From Owenia fusiformis (Eukaryota; Annelida; Polychaeta; Sabellida; Oweniidae): 64,000 nt of DNA. The notes below the pieces were generated by a model. The model did not search any database. It was not told where the DNA came from and was given only the letters and a program-made list of their open reading frames with translations. The stretch's first letter is position 1; every line of letters begins with the position of its first letter. Positions 1 to 10,785 of this stretch are shown here, piece after piece. The DNA lies in NCBI GenBank assembly GCA_903813345.2, contig CAIIXF020000005.1, positions 41,393,394 to 41,457,393 on the forward strand. Reading direction: 5' to 3'. The translations under genes and the position numbers were made by a program.

Positions 1-277
1 TTCTCAACTCTGAGATGATATTAATAGTGAAACAAAATATGTGATGAGTATCAAAATGGGTTATTGTGTAATATATGTTTATCATGTTAACCATTTGACT
101 ATTCTAAGACGTAAGAAACAAATTATCCTGCAATAGTTCCTTTATATCATGTATAAGAAAGCAGAAGCGGATCTAAAAAGTAACAAGCCAAATTTCAAGT
201 CTTCTAAAATCCCCAAGAAAATCGTTTGGGCCTAAAAAAAATTCAGCCCAAAGTTAGACAATATATGTCATTTCCAG

Positions 278-538
278 GCGAGGCACCTATACTGATGCAT
301 GGTGTGTATTGGGTTCACAAGCAACAGGAATATCTACCCTCTCGCAATACTGATATAACACCTGGACTGACCAAAGAGGAATGCCTTAATAGATGCATCA
401 ATATGACCCAGTTTTTGTGTAAATCTGTTGATTACGTAACAAGTAACCAGGAATGTATTCTCAGTAACAGCAACAGGCAGAATGCATCAACCGTCTCAAG
501 TGAGAATATGGAATATTATGAACGAGTTGAATTAGCAG
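278..538 (+). CDS. Gene A exon: PAN/apple domain 1
   Basis: This 261-nt exon has phase 1-1 ends (ag before 278, gt after 538). It encodes a PAN/apple-type module with the four-cysteine layout EEC..RC..LCKS..ECILS and the family signatures YWVHKQ and YYERVEL. It is the most divergent of the five PAN exons of gene A. The 277 bases to its left hold no exon I can recognise. Confidence 0.87.
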
Positions 539-3500
539 GTAAATATATAGTTTGTAACTCCAGTCTTTAGGAAAAATCATGTGTAAACCACGCAGGCTGT
601 TGTCTGGTTTCCCGAAAAAATCTAGAAATTTCTAACAAGTTATAAGATATATTTTGACATGCATCTCAATAATATGTGAGTGTACTAATATATAATATCT
701 GTATTTCAAATGAACATTGTTATTTACAGTTAACCATTCGGTTTCTACAGAAAAACCCAAAGATGTGTCTGAACCAACTACAGGTACTGTTATTTTTAGT
801 GAAAACAGTAAGGAAAAATACTCCAATGATTCTAATATATTTCTATTGCTCAATGTATTTTTTGTTGGAATGTCACTCTATTACCCAATCACTTACATTC
901 AACGCTCACACCATAATAGTGTTAAAATCAGTTTTCATTTCTGAACATATAATTATCTAATTATGCCTTAAAGTTGTTATAATTTGGAAGCTCTAGTTGT
1001 AGCATTTTCTTATTATATATGTAGTATTTTCCTCTAATTATAACCCTATCTATGATTGATTTCCTAAACTGTTTCGTGTAATCACAATTAAAGAAGTGTG
1101 TTTTAGCTGTCATTGGTCAGACGACCAAAGGGAACCAGGCATCGACATCGCTTCCAGGGGTTTATCCCACTCCTGGACTAGGTAAGTGACGGAGGACATA
1201 TTAAGATTTAAGAAATATAATATACCATAGGATGAAATACAATACACAATACAATACAATTTAACACATTGAACAAACTTTGACACTCTAGATTTCTATG
1301 TCCCACGTTCAGAGTATATTCTATATTCGATGTCGAGAGTATTGAAGTTTGTTCTTCGACACATTCTGTTTTTTGCTGTTTTATGTAATGCTCTGATGTG
1401 CCTTCTAGCACCTGCATCTTTATTTCCATTTTCTTAGTTATCATTTGTACTCAAGATCCGATTTGTTGTATCTAGCATGACACCTACAGAATTTAAAGAA
1501 ATAGATACACTATGCATGTGATTTCCAGGCGAGACACCTACAATGAGGCAAGGCGTTTACTGGGTTCACAAGCAAGGGGAATATCTTCCATCCCTCAATG
1601 ATGATAAGACATTTGGCCTGACAATAGAGGAATGTCTCTATAGATGCATGAACTGGGCCGAATTTTTGTGTAAATCTGTCGACTATGTCGTAAGTTTGCA
1701 AGAATGTATCCTCAGTAAGAGCAACCGAGGAATTACATCCACTGGTTCCAATAATGGAATGGAATATTTTGAACGAGTTGAATTACCAGGTACATGTAAA
1801 ATAGTACTATAATTTAAAAATATACAGGGAGTTTCATAAAAAATGCAACCCACCTAACAATGCATATCTTTGTAACAAATAGGGGATGACAAATCTTGTT
1901 GGGAAGAATTAACGTTCGTTCAATGTCCTTTAAGTTGACAAAGTTTCATCACTGTAGCATGTGTATGTGTTCTATTTGCTGGCCATTTAAAGAACCTGCC
2001 CAAATTTCAACCACTTTTCTGAAGACAGACTTGCACACTATGTGTGATATTGTTGACAACACACGTGTTTTTATCGGAACATAATAATGTTTCTTATCCT
2101 GAAAGAAAGTGTGTATGTTGTCAATAATCCTAGAATCATTGCAGAGCTCAAACTATAGATCATACGAAAGATAAGGACATTTACCAGTCTGTCAGAAGAG
2201 AGGTGGTAGGCATTTGTAGCACATTCTTTATATGGGCAGCAAATGGGACATACATAAGCTACATCGATGAAACTTGCTCAACTCAAAGGACATTGAACTA
2301 CCTTTACTTCTGGCCAAAGAGATTGTTCAACCTTCATTGGTTAAAAAGATATGAATTGTAAAGTATGTGGGTTGCATCTTTTTTGAAACACCCTGTATAT
2401 CAAATACAAGTTAGATTTAGATTACTCCTTCTGGGGAAAAACTATTTTGTTAGTAAAACGGGTTTCATTGCCCTCACATTATATCTGATTGTCCGAAATC
2501 AGACTTTCTAAATGTTTATAATGTGATATTAATGAATGTTTGTTGTGTATTGCAATGCCAACATGAATATTTACAGTCAGTTCTACACTAAAACCAACGA
2601 CAGATGCGCCTGTACCAACAACAGAAACGAGAACAGGCCCAAACACAAGTCAAAAAGGTTAGCGATGCAACAAAATATTTCTCAAAATTCAATTTCAAAT
2701 GGGATATAAATGCTTGTGTTCTCGTATTGAGCTAATAAGTCGAAATACAGGTTGCCAAATAGCGTCGACAAGTAGTTACCCCCGATTTTATATCTACTTC
2801 TGTACAACCTTTCAACATTTCAATTCTGAGACTCTAAGAAGAAGAGTACTTGCTATACGATACAACCTGGGTATATCTATGAAACATCCAGATATTAAGC
2901 ACATGCATTTTCTTTTATGTCTTGTATATCATAGCTGGTAATGCTCAGACAACTAAGGAATCACAGACATCGACACCACTACCAGATGTCTACCCTACCC
3001 CTAGATTAGGTAAGCATTGCTTTGATATGTCTTTGGTAAATTGTACTTAAAGGAATTTTGCAAAAGCGTTATCCCCAGTATGGTGTTTAAACTGCTTCTT
3101 TATTCGGTACATTAATATTCCATAAATACCAAATAAAACAAACAATTTACCAAACCTTTACCCATTCTATGTATGTTTTTTATTTTATCGAATGTAATAA
3201 TCTATACAATTTATATTCGCTAAATCGTTTCACTTGTTCTTTGTGTTGGCATTTACATTTGATATTTATACACAGTGTACATGCATTTGTGTGATGCAGC
3301 GAATCTATTTGTTTTCCTCAACGCACGTATGATTTAATTAATTATTTGTACATTCAGTATTTACATTATTTATATTCGGTAAATACCGAATGCCACATTC
3401 AATAAATTTCGTTATTATTCGATACTTTACGAGACTTTCAGTCACGTGATATATTTGAACGATGTAGAATAGCTGTGCGGCTTGCAAATCTCGAGGTCAC

Positions 3501-6500
3501 GTGACAAAATATCGAACAACAACGAAAGTTATCGAATATTACTTTATTGCATTCGGTAAATAGCAAATTAGCTTTCGGTAAAATGCATCAACTATGTCAT
3601 AGAAAAATAAACCATTTGGTAAATATAGGCAAACTTATTTCGGTAGGGTTCAAATAGAAATTCAATATTGTGCCTATAATGTGTTACTCTTAGGAATACC
3701 ATAACAATTTACGCAAAAACATATCATTGAGCGAATGAAATATGTAATTTAATGCACATGGTAGTAAGTGATTGGCTATTTTGAAAACTTAATTTGCTAT
3801 AACAAACATATAAACGTTTATACCAAATGGAAAAATGTTTTAGCGAATATTAATATTTCCTATTCAGAATATATTTGAATTTAATGAATAAAGAAGCAAA
3901 AATAATGCCATACCCCAGAACAGGTTTATTCGATCGTAAACATTAAATTTCAGAAATAAATTCCTTTGTTGTCATTTCAGTATTGACTTATATTTTTTCT
4001 CATAAATTGACAGTTTCTGACAAAGGGAAATCATGACATTTCGACAAGATATGGTTATTATGAGAATGCATCGCATTTTACAGGCGATGAACCTACAATG
4101 ATGCATGGCGTTTATTGGGTTCACAAGCAAGGGGAATATCTTCCATCCCTCAATGATGATAAGACATTTGGCCTGACCATAGAGGAATGTCTCTTTAGAT
4201 GTATGAACTGGGTAGAGTTTCTGTGTAAATCTATCGATTATGTTGCAAGTATGCAAGAATGTATCCTCAGTAAAAGCAACAGAGAAACCAAATCGACTGG
4301 TTCCAATGATGGAATGGAATATTTTGAACGAGTTGAACTACCAGGTACATGTTAAATATATTAAACAAAGAGTGTATTCAAGCAAGAAAACTATTTGGAA
4401 AACGTAATTTCGGGTTGAACATGGTACCCACCACTCTGGTTACCATAGCAACCATATCTCAAGAACCAATCAAAATTGAGGTGCCAAATTTTAATATATA
4501 ATGTATAAATGTATAACACATATGTGTACCAAGTTTCATAGTAAAAGTCCTATTTTCCTTGAAGTTATGGCATCAACTGCAAAACCTTTTTTGAACCACC
4601 TAAGTATATCAAATGCAATTTGGAAGTAGATGAAGGTTACTCACGGGTTTCATTGCCCTCTTCGTATATCTAATTGTCCGAAATACGATTTTCTAAGTGT
4701 TTATAATGCGATATAAATGAATTTATACTGTGTATTGCAATGTCAACATGAATATTTACAGTCAGTTCTACACTAAAACCAACGACAGATGCGCCTGTAC
4801 CAACAACAGAAACGAGAACAGGTAACAAACACAATTTTTCTCAAAAAGGTCATGTGATTCAACAAAATATTTCTCAAAACTCAATTTCAAGTAGGATATA
4901 AATGCTTGTGTTCTAGTATTGGATTGAGCTAATAAGTCCAACTGCAGGTTACCGAATAGCGTCGACAAGTAGTTACTTTCGCTTTATTTCTACTTCTGTA
5001 CAACCTTTCAACATTTCAATTCTGAGCCTCTAAGAAGTAGAGTACTTGCTATACGATACAACCTGAGTATATCTATGAAACATCCAGATAAGCACATGTA
5101 TTTCATACCTACTGAGGTTCTAGGTACATAATGAGCGAGAATATATACTGTATCTAGGGACCGGGATGGATACACGCTGTATCCATCCCGGTCCCGCTCC
5201 TGAAATTTTTTTTCAATTTTTTTTCGCATTTTTTTGAAAATCTCGCAAACTTTTAGACCAAGATAACGTCTAGTACCTTAGTATGTTTTGGAATTTTGGA
5301 TCTTTATAAGGTATGATGTACCTAGAACCTCAGTAGGTATGAAATACATCTGTTATGTACGGTCGGTTTGGATACAGGGTTTATCCCGCGGGAAATATGT
5401 GTATCTTCCTCGGTCCCTGCGGTCCCTCGGGAGATACACATATTTCCCTTGGGATAAACCCTGTATCCAAAACCTCCCAGTACATAACCCTTATGTATTT
5501 TCTTTTATGTCTTGTATATCATAGCTGGTAATGCTCAGACAACTAAGGAGTCACAGACATCGACATCACTACCAGATGTCTACCCTACCCCTAGATTAGG
5601 TAAGCATTGCTTTGATATGTCTTTGGTAGATTTTACTTGTAGGTATTTGTAATTTGGCAAAAAGGTAAATCTCCGGAACAGGTGTATTTGATCGCTAAAA
5701 ACAAAATTCGAACAGTATACATGTATATTTTTATTAAATTAACAGATTCTGACAAAGGAACATTATGACATTTTGACAAGAATGGTTATTATTTGAATGC
5801 ATCGTATTTTACAGGCGATGAACCTATAATGATGCATGGTGTTTATTGGGTTCACAAGCAAGGAGAATATCTCCCGTCTCGCAATGATAATAAGACATTT
5901 GGCCTGACCAAAGAGGAATGTCTCTATAGATGTATGAACTGGGTCGAGTTTCTTTGTAAATCCATTGATTATGTTGAAAGTATGCAAGAATGTATCCTCA
6001 GTAAGAGTAACAGAGGAATTGCATCGACTGGTTCCAATAGTGGAATGGATTATTTTGAACGAGTTGAATTACCAGGTAACGTCAAAACATAGTTTGGAAT
6101 CCTTGTACCCCTTGTGTGATCATTAAAACTATTAAGAATTTACCCTTTTCCTTTATTACAGAAATCACATGAGTATGAATAATTATAACATTTTCGTTTT
6201 TGAATTGATTCTACATCTACAATTTAACCGACAAACGTTACTGGACCAACATGAAAAGGTTATCAGTTTTTGAATCTCAATTTTGTTTAACTTTATTTAC
6301 AATAGAAGTTTATGGCATTTATTTTTAATGGCAAACATAATCAGGCCTTAATAAGAGATGCCAAACATATGGATGGGGGGGGGGGGGGGGGGGGTGCACT
6401 GAATATTTTACATAATGCCTATTATAGTGATTATGATAATCAACGGTAAATACTTTATATAAATCAAGACGATCTTAATTTTAAATGAATACATTTCTGC

Positions 6501-9500
6501 AAATTAAGATGCATGTTTCAATGTCACTTTCAGACGAGACACCTATAAAGATGCATGGTGTTCTTTGGGTTCACAAGCAAGGGGAATATCTTCCATCCCT
6601 CAATGATGATAAGACATTTGGCCTGACCATAGAGGAATGTCTCTATAGATGTACGAACTGGGTCGAATTTTTGTGTAAATCTGTCGACTATGTCGTAAGT
6701 TTGCAAGAATGTATCCTCAGTAAGAGCAACCGAGGAATTACATCCACTGGTTCCAATAATGGAATGGAATATTTTGAACGAGTTGAACTACCAGGTAAAC
6801 ATTTCCCAGATATAGCATTCGGCATCTAGTGTGTCCATGCAAAAATGTCGAATGGAAACTAATTATATAAGTATGTACTATTAATTCTCTAGAACGTTAT
6901 GCCTTATTTCCTAGTGTTTTGCATTGGTCTACATTAATTATTAGAATTAAATTATAACAAGTTATCTTTAATCAAAATATGTATTTTCCTAATTCTTGGC
7001 CTTTCGTTTTCATAAGACATGCAAGTATAAAGCTGAACCACAAATCACTTTCAGTTCCTCCAATATGTCGATACGACGATTGCCTGAACGGTGGAACGTG
7101 TACAGCCCTTAGCAATGGTCTCACAGAATGTGACTGTGCCCATGGTTTCTGGGGCAGATACTGTGAACAAAGTATTGTATCTATTACAAAAGCAGGCATT
7201 TTTAATTTTTCAAAGAATAAAACTGATCAACATTTTATCTAATAAGCAGTCACTCTGAATATACACAAATAAATCGGGGAGTGATATAGTGAATATTTTG
7301 TTTAAATTATTTTGACATTATAATCATTTTAAAGCAAGCAAAAATTAATTACAATGCGTTTCTTTACCAACATTACACCTCATAACCGCATATTTGTGTG
7401 TTTGCATTCATACACTTGCTTATGCCATCTAGGTACCTCGTACAAACCATGTGCGAAGAATCCTTGTCTAAATGGAGGCTTGTGTATTCCTGCCTCGGAC
7501 GACAACTCTGGCTTTTCATGTGATTGCACCAATAACTTCGAGGGCAAAATTTGTGAATTACCACCAGGTAGCTGTACATAATATTTCTTTTGAAAGTGTG
7601 GGGGTAAAGTAAAAGTACGAAATAAAGAAATGTGTACACTAATGAAGGTACACAATGTCTACATTATGTAACGATGCAATTGGTTAATAATTGAAGTTTC
7701 AGATGTAGCAGTAAATGACAAATTGCATCAATCACATTTTCAGGTCGATGTGAATTCCAACTAGGGTGCGAAGGCAGCGATAGGTCTAGATGTCGCTATA
7801 GGGCTGAATTTTATTGTAATCCTGTATATACTGAAGTCAGCGTTCGCATCACAGCATCTCAGTCTCAGAACACGTGGATTGGTATTGGGTTCTCCATGAG
7901 CAAACGCATGGTAGTATAAATGAGTAAATATTTAATGATAAAATTATATGATATATGAGTATATGATAGACAACATATTATACTACTATATTTTTCATTG
8001 AAATGCAAGGTCGAAGTAGGTTTATTATATCTAATTAGAAGAGATGCCAATAAATATTATTAGTTGACCTTGAACAAAGACACTCTCATCCTCTGTACCC
8101 CTGGTATCACTGTTGCTTTCCTGTGGTGTTCTGTTTCTCACTGCATTTTTGTTTTTTTGTAGCCTAACAGTGATGTAATTACTGGTTGGTTAGATGGCGA
8201 CAGGGGTGTTGTTCAAGACAGGTATTAACGACAAACAGTAATGGCATGATATCGATTTACATTGATAAATGTAAATGTAAAAATGAAAAAAATACACGAA
8301 AGAAATCACAAAGTATCACCCAACCAAAGCAATTGTCTATCATGTAAAACAATGTCACAAACAATATGAAAATATTCTGTGATGAAGAACGTCCATAGCT
8401 TCCATGCGTGTTTTGTCTCTTCAAATGTCACCTATTATTCTTTAGCATAATGCGCGTGAATATATATTTTACAGATGGGCTCAGGGGTATTCCCGACCCA
8501 AGCTAGACCGAACCAACAATCTCATCGACACTGCTGTCTTTACCAACGAAGATGGAACGACGACGATGCAATTCAAGCGAGAACTGAACACAACGGACCC
8601 TGAGGACGTCGGGTTAGGCCCCGACTGCATATATATACTATTTCCTGTTGGTGGTGGATACATCGGAGACAACTATAAAATCTCAAAACATTTGCAGACT
8701 CCAAATGTGACTGCTGAAAAAGTTTGCATCACTACATGTCCTGCGTTTAGTATGTTCCTTGCCAATAGTTTACTAGTGCAATTCAAGATTAATTGTCCAG
8801 TATACGGTTTGTCAATATGTTTTGATTACATTTATGATTTCTTCCTTTTGGACCAATCTAGGTGGTAAATGGAGCCCCACTGTTCCCGAGGCTACAACAA
8901 AATCTCCTGGCTCTATAGGGGATAAATGCCCAGTTATAGATGGGCCACCATCGACCTGCGAAAGCCTATGCTCATCCCATGATGACTGCGATTCTAGTCA
9001 TAGATGCTGCTATAATGGTTGTGGATATGAGTGTTTCAGAATTGAAGGTGAGTTAATGAAGTAGTAAATGGTTACGAATGTCTGTCATCATGTGAATTAA
9101 AATTGAAAATCGATCCTTGCAGCTAGTTTTTGTTGCAATATGGTAGGCCTAGGTCTGTAACTATATATTGAGGTGTTTAATTTTGAAAGGTGAAGAGCCT
9201 GACTCCAAAGAAGATAAATGCCCAGCTATTGATGGCCCACCATCCACTTGTGAACGACAGTGTGAATCCCAAGGTGATTGCCCAGCCGAACATATTTGCT
9301 GTTATAATGGATGCAGTAATGAGTGTATGCGACCAGAACAAGAAGGTATACCAACACAGCCAAGGCACATCTAATGATATACAGAGAAACAAAAATAAAA
9401 CTAATCTTTAGAAGACAATATGCTGAGATTTTTTATAAGCTAGAGCAGTACAGATATATTAGTGCTAGAAGCACCAACTGATAATTATAGTAAAATTATA

Positions 9501-10785
9501 TTACAAAATTACAAAGTTGCATTCCCATATTTTTTACAGTTGATGACAAGAAAGGGGAGTGCCCTCGTGTATCTGAGACTCCCGATACATGTACGAATGA
9601 ATGTAGTGTCAATAGTGAGTGTCCAAGTGAGCTGTTATGTTGCTCTAATGGGTGTTCCTTGCAGTGCATGCAGCCAGTCATTGGGAGTACCAACGACACA
9701 GGTGCGAACATCCACATTTTGCCGGATTTTAAGAATATCATTTTAAAATAAATATGTTCCATTTGGTTCACATTTGGTAAATTCATATTGAGAGGTTTAG
9801 AAAAACTGTGTTATGTGCATTAATTAACCAACTTATCTATATTAGACATGTTTTCAGATATGTTCTTACGAGTTTCTGCTAATCTGGTCAGTGGACACAC
9901 AGGACAGGGAATAGATGGAGCACATGTGTCCCTGTATCATATCACGACTATGTTTAATGGAACTCTCATAGCAACGGGGTAAGACAACCTCAACATAGAA
10001 CTACGCTTCAAATACAATGTCATCAAAATATCGTAACTTTCTGTAACTGTAATATTCTTCAATTCAGCTGAAATAATCAAAATGTCTCTAAAAAACATTT
10101 ACTGAAAATTTCATGGAAAATATCAACTATAGATAAAGTTAGAACATAGTGCATTACTTCTGGGACAACCCTCGTACATATGTATAATTAAGGCATTTCT
10201 CTCTTTTGATAGAAAATGCAGTCACTTGTGAAAGGTCTTTAATTTTTTAGCTAAAACTGTAGAGCGTCAGTTTTGTGAGCGAAAATCCTGGGTTCGATTC
10301 CCATGCGGAGCATTGATCTTTATGTCTAGCTGTTACACTGCAGTTCCTCGGACGAGCGTGTCCAGGGTCGTTACACGTTACATACCATTCTTATTTCAGG
10401 ATCACAGATTCTCAAGGTTATATCTACAACCTTTCTGCCAAAGAAAAACTTGTCCCTAGCAAAACATACGCCCTTCATTTTAACACGGAAAATGGATTTG
10501 ACGCGGTTCAATTTCCATTCATTCAGGTGTGTATAAGGCCGAACAGTAGTTATTTACATGAAAATAATTATTTATGCTAACATAGTTATTCACTTTAATG
10601 TAAAAGCAAATATCTACCCACTCTATTACAATGTCTGTACATTTTATTATTAGGTCAACTTTGTAGTAAGAGATGAAGATGAAAATTACCATTTTACCAT
10701 TGTTGCTAGCAGTTTTTCCTACACTGTCCACCACGCCCCACCACCAAGCCGGGAAATGCTTAGACACATGCTAGAACAGCAGTAG
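278..10785 (+). CDS. Gene A: PAN-EGF-DOMON-WAP-TTR-like secreted multidomain protein (5' partial)
   Basis: I read this as one spliced gene whose 5' end, including any signal peptide, lies left of the window. Exons: 278-538, 730-783, 1107-1181, 1529-1789, 2577-2636, 2935-3009, 4084-4344, 4762-4821, 5525-5599, 5815-6075, 6534-6794, 7055-7171, 7433-7567, 7744-7910, 8163-8221, 8475-8749, 8862-9047, 9190-9345, 9540-9701, 9858-9978, 10400-10526, 10654-10785 (stop TAG). The joined frame stays open for about 1,110 codons. Domain order is five PAN/apple with Thr/Ser/Pro linkers, two EGF, one DOMON, three WAP and a C-terminal transthyretin-like domain. PAN, EGF and WAP are disulfide-rich extracellular modules; DOMON families bind haem or sugar. 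Unlike B, C and D it ends right after the TTR-like domain (EQQ-stop) with no Ser-Gly tail. Splicing is inferred from consensus and phase; the frame is strong evidence, the exact isoform is not known. Confidence 0.85.
730..783 (+). CDS. Gene A exon: Thr/Ser-rich linker type 1 (copy a)
   Basis: An 18-codon phase 1-1 exon (VNHSVSTEKPKDVSEPTT) lies between an ag acceptor and a gt donor. It aligns with the 20-codon linkers at 2577 and 4762. It is probably an O-glycosylated spacer after PAN 1. Confidence 0.65.
1107..1181 (+). CDS. Gene A exon: Thr/Ser/Pro linker type 2 (copy a)
   Basis: A 25-codon phase 1-1 exon contains QTTKGNQASTSLPGVYPTP and is followed by a good donor (GTAAGTG). Near-identical exons sit at 2935 and 5525 in the same place relative to their PAN domains. 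Confidence 0.75.
   Translation: MSLVRRPKGTRHRHRFQGFIPLLD
1529..1789 (+). CDS. Gene A exon: PAN/apple domain 2
   Basis: This 261-nt phase 1-1 exon encodes a PAN/apple module with the same four cysteines as PAN 1. It is closest to PAN 3 and PAN 5, sharing the stretch GEYLPSLNDDKTFGLTIEEC. Confidence 0.9.
1825..2395. mobile_element. Tc1/mariner-type MITE in gene A intron
   Basis: The 571-bp element has terminal inverted repeats of about 45-50 bp: the left end starts CAGGGAGTTTCATAAAAAAT and the right end, read on the other strand, starts CAGGGTGTTTCAAAAAAGAT. TA dinucleotides at 1823-1824 and 2396-2397 fit a Tc1/mariner target duplication. The interior has no transposase frame; the ORF at 1896-2084 looks fortuitous. 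Confidence 0.75.
2577..2636 (+). CDS. Gene A exon: linker type 1 (copy b), damaged donor
   Basis: A 20-codon exon (SSTLKPTTDAPVPTTETRT) is identical in sequence to copy c at 4762-4821, but its donor reads CAG|GCCC where copy c has CAG|GTAA. The exon is symmetric, so skipping it would keep the frame. It may be lost from the mature transcript. Confidence 0.5.
2935..3009 (+). CDS. Gene A exon: linker type 2 (copy b)
   Basis: A 25-codon phase 1-1 exon (NAQTTKESQTSTPLPDVYPT) ends in a strong donor GTAAGC. It is nearly identical to 5525-5599. Confidence 0.78.
   Translation: MVMLRQLRNHRHRHHYQMSTLPLD
3070..3922. mobile_element. AT-rich inverted-repeat element in gene A intron
   Basis: The left end (ATCCCCAGTATGG, then CTGCTTCTTTATTC) is an imperfect inverted match to the right end (GAATAAAGAAGCA, then CCATACCCCAGAA). 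The interior repeats ATTCGGTAAATA-like words in both orientations and has two TCACGTGA-like palindromes. The paralogous intron near 5655-5690 lacks it, reading from GGCAAAAAGG almost directly to CCGGAACAGGTG. Exact ends are uncertain. Confidence 0.6.
4084..4344 (+). CDS. Gene A exon: PAN/apple domain 3
   Basis: A 261-nt phase 1-1 exon with a PAN/apple module (GDEPTMMHGVYWVHKQ at the start, YFERVELPG at the end). It begins the third PAN-linker-linker cassette, which resembles cassette 2 in exons and in intron sequence. Confidence 0.9.
4370..4615. repeat. Degenerate MITE-like intron segment
   Basis: It sits where PAN 2's intron carries the 1825-2395 MITE, and its right end (TTTTTTGAACCACC before TAAGTATATCAAATGCAA) looks like a decayed version of that element's end. 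No clear left partner was found. Confidence 0.3.
4762..4821 (+). CDS. Gene A exon: linker type 1 (copy c)
   Basis: A 20-codon Thr/Pro-rich phase 1-1 exon with an intact donor GTAACA; it is the intact counterpart of 2577-2636. Confidence 0.75.
5101..5495. mobile_element. Nested foldback element inserted in gene A intron
   Basis: There are three nested perfect or near-perfect palindromes: a 34-bp perfect inverted repeat pair (5096-5129 with 5316-5349), an 18-bp stem around 5158-5196 with a 3-base loop, and arms of about 45 bp at 5369-5470. The paralogous intron at 2880-2925 reads straight through, so this is an insertion. ATGTA occurs at both edges and may be the target duplication. Confidence 0.7.
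5525..5599 (+). CDS. Gene A exon: linker type 2 (copy c)
   Basis: A 25-codon phase 1-1 exon, nearly identical to 2935-3009, with donor GTAAGC. Confidence 0.78.
   Translation: MVMLRQLRSHRHRHHYQMSTLPLD
5815..6075 (+). CDS. Gene A exon: PAN/apple domain 4
   Basis: A 261-nt phase 1-1 PAN/apple exon (GDEPIMMHGVYWVHKQ ... YFERVELPG). No linker exons follow it before PAN 5. Confidence 0.9.
6374..6394 (+). repeat. Poly-G tract
   Basis: About 20 consecutive G on the plus strand inside the intron between PAN 4 and PAN 5. Length may vary or be mis-assembled. Confidence 0.9.
6534..6794 (+). CDS. Gene A exon: PAN/apple domain 5
   Basis: A 261-nt phase 1-1 PAN/apple exon (DETPIKMHGVLWVHKQ ... YFERVELPG). 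The 5' breakpoint of the 5093-bp tandem duplication falls inside it at 6740; only its last 55 bases are repeated at 11833-11887. Confidence 0.9.
7055..7171 (+). CDS. Gene A exon: EGF-like domain 1
   Basis: A 39-codon phase 1-1 exon with six cysteines in EGF order (ICRYDDCLNGGTC, then CDCAHGFWGRYC). Confidence 0.9.
7433..7567 (+). CDS. Gene A exon: EGF-like domain 2
   Basis: A 45-codon phase 1-1 exon: CAKNPCLNGGLC, then CDCTNNFEGKIC, a standard six-cysteine EGF module. Confidence 0.9.
7744..8749 (+). CDS. Gene A exons: DOMON domain (three exons)
   Basis: Exons 7744-7910, 8163-8221 and 8475-8749 join in phases 1-0-2-1. The protein starts RCEFQLGCEG and carries the DOMON core: WIGIGFSMSKRM, then NSDVITGWLDG, DRWAQGYSRPKLDR, EDGTTTMQFKREL and NTTDPED. 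DOMON domains (dopamine beta-hydroxylase N-terminal family, cytochrome-type DOMON proteins) bind haem or sugars outside the cell. The Met of KRM sits where haem-binding relatives have an axial ligand, but I cannot decide haem binding from this. No B, C or D exon resembles it. It lies between the EGF and WAP exons. Confidence 0.9.
8862..9047 (+). CDS. Gene A exon: WAP domain 1
   Basis: A 62-codon phase 1-1 exon begins with a Ser/Thr/Pro linker, followed by the WAP four-disulfide core DKCPVIDGPPSTC, C.SHDDC, RCCYNGCGYEC. WAP domains commonly inhibit serine proteases or have antimicrobial activity. Confidence 0.92.
9190..9345 (+). CDS. Gene A exon: WAP domain 2
   Basis: A 52-codon phase 1-1 exon with an eight-cysteine WAP core (DKCPAIDGPPSTC ... 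CCYNGCSNEC). It is very close to WAP 1, probably by recent exon duplication. Confidence 0.92.
9540..9701 (+). CDS. Gene A exon: WAP domain 3
   Basis: A 54-codon phase 1-1 exon: GECPRVSETPDTC, C..NSEC, LLCCSNGCSLQC. It is a divergent third WAP core with a short Asn/Thr tail (GSTNDT). Confidence 0.92.
9858..10785 (+). CDS. Gene A exons: transthyretin/HIU-hydrolase-like domain and stop
   Basis: Exons 9858-9978, 10400-10526 and 10654-10785 join in phases 1-2-0 and end in TAG. Exon 1 (LRVSANLVSGHTGQGIDG ... VSLY) fits the first strands of the transthyretin fold. Exon 2 (TDSQGYIYNL, then TYALHFNTENGF) and exon 3 (VNFVVRDEDENYHFTIVASS, then FSYTV) match the later strands, including the family's YH...SPFSYS region. 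At the residues I can align by eye, the first catalytic His of 5-hydroxyisourate hydrolases is Asn, the Arg of the DGR-type motif is Tyr, and the C-terminal YRGS is missing; only the YH His remains. This suggests a non-catalytic domain. The protein ends EMLRHMLEQQ. Family assignment is by pattern recognition and needs a profile search. Confidence 0.82.
10241..10313 (+). ncRNA. tRNA-like sequence (SINE head or tRNA pseudogene) in intron
   Basis: A degenerate A box (TAGCTAAAACTGTAGAGCG) lies about 40 bases before a perfect B box (GGTTCGATTCC, 10291-10301). The anticodon arm does not pair well, so it is not a working tRNA. It lies between the first two TTR-like exons and recurs at 15334-15406 because of the tandem duplication. 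Confidence 0.6.

Noticed and set aside
9462-9786. Overlapping frames on both strands near WAP 3
   Set aside because: Other-frame shadows of the WAP 3 exon.
10241-10313. Functional tRNA gene
   Set aside because: Good B box but poor anticodon arm and acceptor pairing; treated as a tRNA-derived repeat.
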